Shown here in pieces: positions 44,176-51,669 of a stretch of 64,000 nt of DNA. A program made the position numbers and the translations under genes. The stretch's first letter is position 1, and each line of letters starts with the position of its first letter. The notes under the pieces are model-generated. The model worked only from the letters and a program-made list of their open reading frames with translations. It was not told where the DNA came from and searched no databases. Origin of the DNA: Pectobacterium brasiliense (GTDB lineage Bacteria; Pseudomonadota; Gammaproteobacteria; Enterobacterales; Enterobacteriaceae); the NCBI RefSeq assembly GCF_013449685.1, contig NZ_JACDSF010000008.1:56263-120262 (forward strand), read 5' to 3'.

Positions 44176-44805
44176 TTATGATGACGCTTCTTGTTGCTCC
44201 GCAGGTGCGGGTGGCGCGGCGTTTTCCGCTATCTGCGGTGCGCTTTTCCCTTCGGGAACACTGGGCCTGATTGCGGCGTCGGTCAGAAAATCGATGACGC
44301 GCATAAGCGCTTCGGGCGCGGGCTGACGTTTTACCTGCGTGTGAATGCTGTACTTGGCACGCGTGTCCGTCGCTCGGGTCTGCGCTGACTTGTGTGATAC
44401 CCGACCGGCCATTTTGACGTTGAATGGCCCCCATCCCAGTGACGCCGCCAGATTGCCGTCTTCTCCGGTATCATCGGATGAAGATTCACTCTGTGTGACT
44501 TCAAGCTCGAAATCGATCGTCCCTTCTTCAATAGAAATAATCGGATGGGTAATCGCGGCAATGAGCGGTATGCGCATCGTTTTTGTCACGGCACCTTTTG
44601 CGACTCCGCTTTCATCAATAAGCGTTTCGTCGTAGTCGAATTGGATGGCGACCGCTTTATTATTCTGAATGCATACGGATAATAAAAAATCCGTATAGGC
44701 TTTGCTGGCTTGGACCTGTGCGTTAATCATTGCTTGTAATGGCCCGCTAATCATATTTTCCAGCGGTAGCGCATTAATAACAGAACCGATAAATTGTGAA
44801 TCCAT
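44176..44805 (-). CDS. DUF2589 domain protein (copy 1)
   Basis: 209-residue soluble protein of the uncharacterised DUF2589 family. The start at 44805 (MDSQFIGSVINALP) has GGAGG five bases upstream; a TTG further up would overlap that site. Family features are the N-terminal helix LENMISGPLQAMINAQVQAS, the segment MRIPLIAAITHPIISIEEGTIDFE, which looks like a beta-sandwich strand pair, and the region VKMAGRVSHKS. The C-terminus is Pro/Ala/Glu-rich and probably disordered. It heads the minus-strand biosynthetic run and is divergent from the A-PCP-C NRPS. A second DUF2589 gene sits 4.6 kb away beside a lysozyme gene. The function is unknown. Confidence 0.85.
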   Translation of the reverse strand: MDSQFIGSVINALPLENMISGPLQAMINAQVQASKAYTDFLLSVCIQNNKAVAIQFDYDETLIDESGVAKGAVTKTMRIPLIAAITHPIISIEEGTIDFELEVTQSESSSDDTGEDGNLAASLGWGPFNVKMAGRVSHKSAQTRATDTRAKYSIHTQVKRQPAPEALMRVIDFLTDAAIRPSVPEGKSAPQIAENAAPPAPAEQQEASS

Positions 44806-45129
44806 CGGAGCCTCCAATTATCTGCGGATAGGGTGTGATGAACTGTCAATAAAAATAGCAAAGGGAATGAAAAATAATACCCGTCAGGGTACGGGGGGAC
44901 TTTCGCATTCTGGCATAGTCCTTTTGGGATATAGGCAATACGGTCTTTTATTTGTTAAATCCATACTCAGGCATGCGCGTTATTTCATGTGTCTTTCCTG
45001 GTATTAGCATGACGACCCCATCATTACGTGTTCTTATTTTTACAGCATTAATTTTTCACCGCGTGAGATACCGGAAGTCGCGTTATAACCATTCCAGAAA
45101 AAAGCATCCTTTTACAATATGGAAGGAAA
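44806..45129. promoter_or_regulatory. Divergent intergenic region of the NRPS/PKS cluster
   Basis: 324 bases between the DUF2589 gene (minus) and the A-PCP-C NRPS (plus); no gene is visible. It must hold the promoters for both directions. A palindrome TACCC-GTCA-GGGTA lies at 44878-44891, overlapping CCCGT-N6-ACGGG, and is a candidate operator. TTGACA stands on the minus strand at 44844-44849, but no -10 at normal spacing was found. Confidence 0.45.
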
Positions 45130-48100
45130 ATGATGAAGAATAGAAAAACGGTCTTTGAAATTATCTCTGAATGGTCACTGAAAAGTCCCGATAAAACGGC
45201 GGTGGAATTTAATGGCGACAGGCTGAATTATCAACAACTAGAATCTCAGTCGTGCCGTTTGGCAGATTATTTGTTATCACATTATCCAGATAATAAACGG
45301 GATAGAATCGCCGTTTATCTGGAACCTGGTGTGATGATGCCCGTGGTCTTGCTGGCTATTTTGAAAGCAGGACATACCTATATTCCGCTCTCGCATTTTC
45401 ATCCGTCAGAAAGAATTATGCAGATCCTTGATGATTCTTCGACATTTTTACTTATTTCCACGCGAGCGATGTTAAATAAAACGGCTATCGATAAGGTTTT
45501 TCCCTCTACGCTGGTAGTAGAGGATATCCATTATCCTGCGTCGCCAGTGACGACGCTGCCACCCATTTGCGAAAACGATCTTGCTTATATTCTCTATACC
45601 TCCGGTTCTACAGGGAAACCAAAAGGGGTGGCTATTGAGCATCGGAACCTGAGTTATTACCTGAACTGGTTTAATGAGGATGTGTGGCCAGAGACCCGTG
45701 CGACGCTCCCTCTGACATCGACACTCAGCTTTGCCGCTGCCGTGACACAGCTTTATGCGCCTTTATTACGCGGGGACACCCTGTTTATTTTGCCTGCCGA
45801 CAGCTTGAATGAGCCGGAGGTTTTATTACGCTGGCATCAGCAACATCCCGATGGTGCCATTTATTGCGTGCCGACCGTTTGGGATGAGCTACTGCGCTAT
45901 CAGGCATCTTCTTCGCACGCGTGGGCATTACCTAAAACGGTTTTTCTCTCCGGCGAGCCTGTCTCTTTTGATTTAAAAGAGCGTACGTTCCAGCAGATTC
46001 CTGATGTCAGGCTCTTTAATCTGTATGGCCCGACGGAAACGACGGCCAACTGCTCATTTGCTGAATTAAGGCCGGGGAAAAATGTGACGCTTGGTAAGGC
46101 ACTGCGTGGCAGCGAAATTATGATCGTGGATGAGAGTCTACGTCCCGTGGCTGAAGGGGAAGAAGGGGAAATTTGCGCATTCGGTGAAGGTGTCGCCCGT
46201 GGCTATATTAACCGCGATGAATTAACGCAGCAGCGTTTCTTCACCCATGTTCGAGCCGATAAACGCTCCTGGGGGCACCGTACCGGCGATCTAGGGAAAA
46301 TGACGCCAGAAGGGGAGATCTTGTATCTGGGACGTATCGATCGCCAGATTAAGATTAATGGCATTCGTATCGAGCCTGAAGACGTCGAAATTGTGTTACG
46401 TCAGCATGGTGATATCGACAAGGCGCTGGTGCGGCCGATTCAGGAAAACGGGCGTCAGCGTCTGGTCGCCTATCTGGTGAGCCGTAACCCGTCGCTTGCC
46501 ACGAACGATCTGCGCCGCTTCTTGCAGGATAAACTGCCGCGAGCGATGCATCCGTCCCACTTTATTATGCTGGAAACCCTGCCCAAATTGCCTAACGGGA
46601 AATTGGATGTGAACCGGCTCCCTGAGCCTTGTCCGCAGCGCCCTGAGTTGGGATATCCGGTTAAAACCGCAGGTAATGAGCTGGAACAGGAGCTGATCGA
46701 TATCTGGCAAGAAGTGCTTGGCTTCCGTGAACTCGGCGCCAACGATAACTTTTTCGATTTAGGGGGCGACTCGCTTCAGGCGATGAAAGCCCGGCTACTG
46801 ATTAGAAAAAGGCTGTTTAGTGAAATTGATTACCCGTTATTTTTCAATAACGCGACGCCCCATCTGCTGGCTTTCATCGTCCCTTACTATGTGAACGATG
46901 ACGAGCCTGCGTTTAACGAGAACAACGCGGATATCGAGGCACTCGCCCCCTCATCGCAGCAGCGCTATTTTCTGACGCTGGACCAGCTCAGTCCGGAGCC
47001 GTCGGCCTATCAATTGGCTTTCCGTCTGACGATAAAGGGTCCACTGGATGAGTCTGCCGTGGAGTGGGGTATTCGGCGTATTCTGGAAGGTAATCCGGTG
47101 CTGCGAACCCGCTTCGATCTGGATCGGCTACAGTGCCTTGAAGGGGATTATCCGATCGAGGCAATCCCGATTGAACGGCTGACGGCATTCTCTCCCGATG
47201 GGGAAAAGAATACGCTGAGCGACCGACGGCTGCTGGAGCTGATCAGTACGCCGGAAATGGATGTAGAGCACTCGCCGCTCATCTGTTTTCATCTGATTTC
47301 GCTGACAACGCAACGGCATATTCTGCTGGGACGTGTACACCATACGGTATTCGATCATGATGCTATTGGGTTGTTCTTCCATCAGTTTGTTGATTACGTC
47401 CGAGCTTACAGCGCCGGCGATCGCAGCTATCGAATAGGCAGTGAAGAACGCTATCTGCGCTATCGGCAGCAACAACGGCGCACCAAAGATCAATGCTATC
47501 TGAGAGAGCGCCAGTTCTGGCTGGATAAGATGGAGGATTACCTGGCAGCAGGAGCCGATGCGATGGCATTCCCGTTCAGTGACAGCCTGGACGGAGAAAA
47601 TTATTGGTGCATTTTGTCAGATACGCTGACGCAGGCGATAAAGCACTATGCCCAACAGCATCGCACGACGCCGTTTGTTTGCATGCTGACCGCTTTTACC
47701 CAACTGCTCAAAACGACAAACTATCGCCATGTTCCCATCGGTATTCCGGTGTCGAACCGTATGTTGACTGAAAATGCCACCACAATAGGCTGTTTCGTTA
47801 ACATGGTGGCTTACTACGATGATGCGCCGGCTCAGGAATCTTTCAGCACGCTTTTGGCCCGCAGCCAGAATAAGATCCATGCGATTTTGGACAATCAGAC
47901 GCTGCCTTATGATGTGTTAATGGCCGATGTTCGGGCTAAAGGATGGTCTGATAAGCTGCGTTTTCCTGTGAGTTTTAACTATCTGACGGCCATGCCGCCA
48001 GCCGTACAGATCAATGAAACTGCCTATCAGATTACGGATATTGCTAATCATCAGGCTCGGCTGGATTTAACGCTCTCTGTTTATGACGATGAGGCTCTGG

Positions 48101-48228
48101 CGCTGTGTTTTAATTATCAGCAGGCGGCTTTTAACGCGGCAGAGATTGCTGCGCTGTCCCATCAGTACCATCAAATTCTGCTGGATATCGTACAGCCAAA
48201 TACGGCTCTCTTGTGTAGTAATCTGTAG
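45130..48228 (+). CDS. Nonribosomal peptide synthetase, A-PCP-C, atypical adenylation pocket
   Basis: 1032-residue initiation-type NRPS. The adenylation domain (about 1-490) has YTSGSTGKPKG, NLYGPTETT, HRTGDLGKM and GRIDRQIKINGIRIEPED. The hand-read signature is AATYFSLANK: the Asp that normally holds the alpha-amino group is Ala, so a substrate without an alpha-amino group (for example an aryl, acyl or beta-amino acid) is likely. The carrier site is FDLGGDSLQAMKA (about 541). The condensation domain (about 600-1030) has HHTVFDHDA in place of HHxxxDG and keeps the catalytic second His. There is no thioesterase, so the product passes to another protein, plausibly the free carrier. Divergent from the main operon. 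A second ATG lies one codon on. Confidence 0.93.
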   Translation: MMKNRKTVFEIISEWSLKSPDKTAVEFNGDRLNYQQLESQSCRLADYLLSHYPDNKRDRIAVYLEPGVMMPVVLLAILKAGHTYIPLSHFHPSERIMQILDDSSTFLLISTRAMLNKTAIDKVFPSTLVVEDIHYPASPVTTLPPICENDLAYILYTSGSTGKPKGVAIEHRNLSYYLNWFNEDVWPETRATLPLTSTLSFAAAVTQLYAPLLRGDTLFILPADSLNEPEVLLRWHQQHPDGAIYCVPTVWDELLRYQASSSHAWALPKTVFLSGEPVSFDLKERTFQQIPDVRLFNLYGPTETTANCSFAELRPGKNVTLGKALRGSEIMIVDESLRPVAEGEEGEICAFGEGVARGYINRDELTQQRFFTHVRADKRSWGHRTGDLGKMTPEGEILYLGRIDRQIKINGIRIEPEDVEIVLRQHGDIDKALVRPIQENGRQRLVAYLVSRNPSLATNDLRRFLQDKLPRAMHPSHFIMLETLPKLPNGKLDVNRLPEPCPQRPELGYPVKTAGNELEQELIDIWQEVLGFRELGANDNFFDLGGDSLQAMKARLLIRKRLFSEIDYPLFFNNATPHLLAFIVPYYVNDDEPAFNENNADIEALAPSSQQRYFLTLDQLSPEPSAYQLAFRLTIKGPLDESAVEWGIRRILEGNPVLRTRFDLDRLQCLEGDYPIEAIPIERLTAFSPDGEKNTLSDRRLLELISTPEMDVEHSPLICFHLISLTTQRHILLGRVHHTVFDHDAIGLFFHQFVDYVRAYSAGDRSYRIGSEERYLRYRQQQRRTKDQCYLRERQFWLDKMEDYLAAGADAMAFPFSDSLDGENYWCILSDTLTQAIKHYAQQHRTTPFVCMLTAFTQLLKTTNYRHVPIGIPVSNRMLTENATTIGCFVNMVAYYDDAPAQESFSTLLARSQNKIHAILDNQTLPYDVLMADVRAKGWSDKLRFPVSFNYLTAMPPAVQINETAYQITDIANHQARLDLTLSVYDDEALALCFNYQQAAFNAAEIAALSHQYHQILLDIVQPNTALLCSNL

Positions 48229-48491
48229 ATAACGCTAACGAGGGTGTCCCGAATTGAGACACCTTCGTTGAGGAACCCCGCATATAGGGATTGGCTTTAT
48301 TGGCTGGGCATTGACTGGGGGGATGAACATGTCAGGAAAGGGAAGGCAGTAGCAGAAAGGCAACGAGGTGCCTTTCTGCCATACGGGCGATGTGCGGTTG
48401 ACAGCCCTTATTCTTAAGAACGTTTGCCTTCAAGAATGCTCACTCTCAAGAACGTTTGCTCTCAAGAGTATTGATCTTTAATAACAATCTC
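48229..48491. other. Convergent gap after the A-PCP-C NRPS
   Basis: No gene. Two hairpins are visible: AACGAGGGTGTC/GACACCTTCGTT (48237-48248, 48258-48269, one G-U pair) and GCAGAAAGGCA/TGCCTTTCTGC (48352-48362, 48369-48379); neither has a clear T tract. Near the minus-strand gene end lie two 21-base direct repeats (48416-48436 and 48448-48468). Confidence 0.6.
48416..48468. repeat. Pair of 21-base direct repeats
   Basis: AAGAACGTTTGCCTTCAAGAA at 48416 recurs as AAGAACGTTTGCTCTCAAGAG at 48448, 32 bases further on. CTCAAGA recurs within the spacer as well. The function is unknown. Confidence 0.65.
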
Positions 48492-48923
48492 TTAAGGGGC
48501 TGGTGGGGTTTTGTCATCGGGCGTTTTTTTCTGGGCCTCATTAATCAAATGAACGCCTTTCCTGGCCTGTTTTATTTCCGCTGCGACATCCAGAATATCG
48601 TTATTCTCTCGATAGCTGAAGAAATTTGCCAGCAGCGTAACCAGCCCTACGCTAATAGCGCCAACCAGATAGCCTAATCCTATTGCGTTCTCCACTTTAT
48701 TGATGTTTATGTGCAGTAATTCGGCAATAATACCGACCAATGAGAAAGCCGCTGAAATACTGATGGTGATGATAATTAATATAGCGACAAATTTGTCATA
48801 GTTATTCAGTTTCTGCGGTCGCCAAAAAAAAGAGATACTGAGGCCACCGAATAATCCTGCAATGGAAGCGATAATATCGCTGATCAGAATTTCGTAGATA
48901 ATCGGTGATGTTGAAAGGTCCAT
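48492..48923 (-). CDS. Small membrane protein, holin-like
   Basis: 143-residue protein with three hydrophobic helices (about residues 8-33, 44-70 and 80-105) and a charged C-terminal tail rich in Lys, Asp and Pro (AQKKTPDDKTPPAP). No family is recognised by sequence. It is called holin-like because of its size, the three-helix layout with a polar tail, and its position 56 bases downstream of a lysozyme gene that has no signal peptide and so would need a membrane pore to reach peptidoglycan. A different small membrane protein is possible. Confidence 0.6.
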   Translation of the reverse strand: MDLSTSPIIYEILISDIIASIAGLFGGLSISFFWRPQKLNNYDKFVAILIIITISISAAFSLVGIIAELLHININKVENAIGLGYLVGAISVGLVTLLANFFSYRENNDILDVAAEIKQARKGVHLINEAQKKTPDDKTPPAP

Positions 48924-48979
48924 AATATGTCCGTAAGCATGTTTTCTATAAAAAAGGGGGGCTTATACGTTGCTGAATA

Positions 48980-49441
48980 TTAGTTTAGTACGACAGACTG
49001 TAGGAAAAGTGCTTTCTCTGCTTCTCTACGGCGAAGCAGTCCTTCCACGACGTGCTCACCATCTTTGTCCCAGCGTGGAAATTGATCGGCTGCACCCGCA
49101 TAGTCACCTTGGTTAAGCAGGCGTAATAATGTCGACGTCTTCAGGCTATTGACTCCCAGATTGTAGGTAAATGATGTTAATGCACCAAATTGATTTCCGT
49201 TGAGATCAACGTTCACATAATGCTGAACACCCGTTTCTGCCGTTTTTAAGTCCTGCCGTAACAATAAATCTGCTTCTTGGGGGGTAATTCCATTATCAAA
49301 GTTTTCATTCGGCAGTATTAAATGTCCATATCCAATCGTCCATTTACCCGCTGTGTCACGATATTTTGTTAATTTCAGACCTTCAAAGCTTTTAATCAGC
49401 GAGAGACCCGCTTCATTGATCGTGTCTGGAATATTAGCCAT
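48980..49441 (-). CDS. Phage-type lysozyme (GH24 endolysin)
   Basis: 153-residue muramidase of the T4-lysozyme/phage endolysin family that cleaves the MurNAc-GlcNAc bond. The catalytic pattern E-x8-D-x5-T is exact: Glu20 in SFEGLKL, Asp29 in YRDTAGKW and Thr35 in WTIGYGH. No signal peptide or anchor is present, so it would stay in the cytoplasm unless a holin-like pore releases it. Its start overlaps the end of the DUF2589 gene by 8 bases, so translation is coupled. No phage structural, integrase or replication genes are nearby, so this is not a prophage remnant in any obvious sense. It probably serves the cluster's release mechanism. Confidence 0.93.
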   Translation of the reverse strand: MANIPDTINEAGLSLIKSFEGLKLTKYRDTAGKWTIGYGHLILPNENFDNGITPQEADLLLRQDLKTAETGVQHYVNVDLNGNQFGALTSFTYNLGVNSLKTSTLLRLLNQGDYAGAADQFPRWDKDGEHVVEGLLRRREAEKALFLQSVVLN

Positions 49442-50027
49442 TGTTTTTTTCCTCTTGCGTTATTCGTGGGAGAACGAGATTGGTGTATTCATCAATTAAC
49501 CGCATAATGCTTTCTGGAGGATCCAGCGCAGTGAATTGCATTTCTATATCGACGTGCTGGCTATTTCTGCCTTTTTTGTTTTTTCCTGAAGGCGACAAGC
49601 TGACGTGAAAATTAGTGATGTTATGATCGTCTAAAGATGAGGTGATTTTGTCCTGGCTGACCGCATCGGTTCTCACTGTCATTTGCACTTTCATTTTTTC
49701 CAGCATCAACCCCCTTGGCGTAGAAAGCGCAACCAGTGGCAGTTCGACGTGGTGTCGGGGATCGAGTTGAATCGCAACCGTCTTTGGGGTTAACACGCCA
49801 TCAGCGTCACGTTCAAAAAAAGGTTCGAGAGTCTGTTGATATTGATGAGCGATAAATTGATTGGCGGCGGTGGCAGCATGCTGCATACCGCGAGCCATGT
49901 CTGCTAGCGTCATTGTCTTTGATGACGTCATACTATCGTTCTGTGTGACATGGGGATTTTTCCCTTGGGCATTATCACCCTGGTCTGTTTTTTTATTTCC
50001 CCCCGTTATCCAGTTCTTAAACGACAT
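49434..50027 (-). CDS. DUF2589-related protein (copy 2)
   Basis: 197-residue soluble protein distantly similar to the DUF2589 gene at 44176. It begins with a polar, probably disordered stretch (residues 1-40). The helical segment MTLADMARGMQHAATAANQF follows, then HVELPLVALSTPRGLMLEKMKVQM, corresponding to IPLIAAITHPIISIEEGTIDFE of copy 1. A strand-rich end contains the basic segment SPSGKNKKGRNSQHVDIEMQF. AGGAAAA precedes the ATG. It is the first gene of a three-gene operon with the lysozyme (8-base overlap) and the holin-like protein, and is divergent from the LuxR-type gene. The function is unknown. Confidence 0.78.
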   Translation of the reverse strand: MSFKNWITGGNKKTDQGDNAQGKNPHVTQNDSMTSSKTMTLADMARGMQHAATAANQFIAHQYQQTLEPFFERDADGVLTPKTVAIQLDPRHHVELPLVALSTPRGLMLEKMKVQMTVRTDAVSQDKITSSLDDHNITNFHVSLSPSGKNKKGRNSQHVDIEMQFTALDPPESIMRLIDEYTNLVLPRITQEEKNNG

Positions 50028-50449
50028 ACATTTTCCTTATCTGATTTTTCAGGCAATAGACATAAATAACTTGGTTTTAAATAAATGATGATTTGAGAAA
50101 ACGTTAACAGCTAATAAGGGGGGGCGTATCAGTCATTATGTTAGAGATATAATGTAATATGACATAGCCCATTTCCCTCTCTTTTATCTTTCCTGTTTTA
50201 AATTGGTAATAAATATTTTGTGTGTTTATGAAATCATTACGCTATTAGATGTTGTTTTGAGTTAATCTTTCATTGCTAATGATATTTCTCTTTGAGGTTT
50301 TTTGACTGAAATTATCATGTCAGTATGTTCGAATAAATATAGACATGTCTATAAGGTAAACGGCATATGCCAAATGGCGTGACATCATAATTTTCAATAT
50401 AGGCTAAAACTTCTTAGAGGGCATTTTTAAGGTAAATGGAGATTGCACA
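50028..50449. promoter_or_regulatory. Divergent control region between DUF2589-lysozyme operon and luxR-type gene
   Basis: 422 bases, very AT-rich and without a gene. It must hold both promoters. The clearest feature is a perfect 16-base palindrome at 50338-50353. The composition is unlike the core genes and fits acquired DNA. Confidence 0.6.
50338..50353. promoter_or_regulatory. 16-bp perfect palindrome, candidate operator
   Basis: TATAGACATGTCTATA, perfectly symmetric, about 97 bases upstream of the LuxR-type start and 310 from the lysozyme operon. The length and symmetry suit a dimeric helix-turn-helix regulator. Confidence 0.5.
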
Positions 50450-51064
50450 GTGAATGTTGTTATTATTGACAAGTCCCCTATTTTTATTCAGGGGTTATCT
50501 GTTGGGCTGAATGATTTTATGCACAATGCCAATATTGTTGGCGTAAAGGACATTGACGATGTATGGCCTTTCCTTGAGGAGATGAACAACGCTTTTATTT
50601 TACTCAATTGTAATAAAGAAAGTGGCGAGTACAATTCTTTCCTGGAAGCACTGCATGAGAAATATATTAACGTCAGTGTGATTATTATGGTTGATACGAT
50701 TGAAAGACATATTTTGAACAACTATCTGAAACACCATGTGATGGGCGTCATTCTTAAAACATCGCCGGTTGATTCTATTGCTCAGGCATTAAAAACGGTG
50801 TCGATGGGCATGGTCTGTTTGCCAGATGATGGGGTGATCTATGAGGGGTGGAGTGTTGATAACAGTGTAAAAGGCAAACTCAGTGAAAGGCAGCACGAAG
50901 TTCTGCAACTGATTGCGTCAGGGGCTTCTAATAAACAAATCAGTCGAACATTAAACATCAGTGCAGGCACCGTGAAGTCACATCTGGAGTCGATTTTCAG
51001 GCGGCTTAATGTGCGTAACAGAACACAGGCTGCGATCGTACTATTAGAAGAAGAACGAAGATAA
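50450..51064 (+). CDS. LuxR/NarL-type regulator with degenerate receiver
   Basis: 204-residue protein with a response-regulator-like N-terminal domain (1-120) and a LuxR-type helix-turn-helix (about 141-195: LSERQHEVLQLIASGASNKQISR, with GTVKSHLESIFRRLNV). The receiver keeps the conserved Lys in VILKTSP, but the phosphoacceptor position in FILLNCN is Asn53 rather than Asp, and only one acidic residue (Asp7) remains of the usual pair. Phosphorylation control is therefore unlikely. It is divergent from the DUF2589-lysozyme operon and is the only regulator in the 21-kb segment, so it is the best candidate for cluster control. Confidence 0.9.
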   Translation: MNVVIIDKSPIFIQGLSVGLNDFMHNANIVGVKDIDDVWPFLEEMNNAFILLNCNKESGEYNSFLEALHEKYINVSVIIMVDTIERHILNNYLKHHVMGVILKTSPVDSIAQALKTVSMGMVCLPDDGVIYEGWSVDNSVKGKLSERQHEVLQLIASGASNKQISRTLNISAGTVKSHLESIFRRLNVRNRTQAAIVLLEEERR

Positions 51065-51329
51065 GTTCTATCCTATTATATTATTCAGTTATTGTTTGAT
51101 TTTTAAGCATCAGGGAATCCCCCACGGCGTCGCCTCTTTCCGCTATTTCTAGCGTCCGTGCCTTTTTGCAACGGTTGGCCCGCTTTGCAGCTAACGTGAC
51201 GACACAAGATTTGCTTCCTACAGTGGAATGTCCATCATTGCGATGGTCGCTTCTACGTCCTTTATGATGCTTGACAAAAAAGCGTATTACACGTATAAAA
51301 ATCGCCTTCGAACCAATCCTATGGATGAC
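51065..51329. other. Gap between luxR-type gene and metY
   Basis: About 265 bases with no credible gene or repeat. This is the right edge of the accessory segment. No integrase gene and no copy of a tRNA 3' end was found here. Confidence 0.5.
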
Positions 51330-51358
51330 TTGCATTTATGCGGTTGTCAGCGTAGTAT
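51330..51358 (+). promoter_or_regulatory. metY operon promoter
   Basis: TTGCAT (51330-51335), a 17-base spacer and TAGTAT (51353-51358). The implied start lies about 10 bases before the tRNA. In E. coli this promoter drives metY-rimP-nusA-infB. Confidence 0.7.
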
Positions 51359-51374
51359 TTGCCACGATTTCGGA

Positions 51375-51451
<77 letters not shown>

Positions 51452-51584
51452 CTTAACTTCCAGTAAAGTGTTTTTTCAAATACGTTCTTCACTCAATTTT
51501 TCTCTCTTTTTGCAGTGATTTTTGAAAAAATCCTTCACCGAAAGTTATGCCGCGCTGGTTAGCGGTATTAGGGTCCAGTTGCAT

Positions 51585-51610
51585 AAAGCCCCGATTTTTC
51601 GGGGTTTTTT
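51585..51610 (+). terminator. Attenuator between metY and rimP
   Basis: AAGCCCCGA-TTTT-TCGGGGTT followed by T residues. It lies 60 bases before rimP and would make read-through into rimP-nusA-infB partial, consistent with NusA-sensitive autoregulation known in E. coli. Confidence 0.85.
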
Positions 51611-51669
51611 GTTATTTGGCAACAAACAACTGGGCTATTAGGCCCTTTTTTTATGTCTTGGGGGTGGAC

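Noticed and set aside
44820..44850. Sigma-70 promoter for the DUF2589-led operon
   Set aside because: TTGACA is present on the minus strand, but the only -10-like hexamer (GATAAT) is 21 bases away and abuts the ribosome-binding site.
48980..49441. Prophage remnant
   Set aside because: A lysozyme and a holin-like protein alone are not enough; no integrase, repressor, capsid, tail or replication gene is present between 30.3 and 51.3 kb.
51547..51669. Longer RimP from ATG 51547
   Set aside because: It would translate through the metY-rimP attenuator hairpin; the TTG at 51670 matches the E. coli start and protein length.
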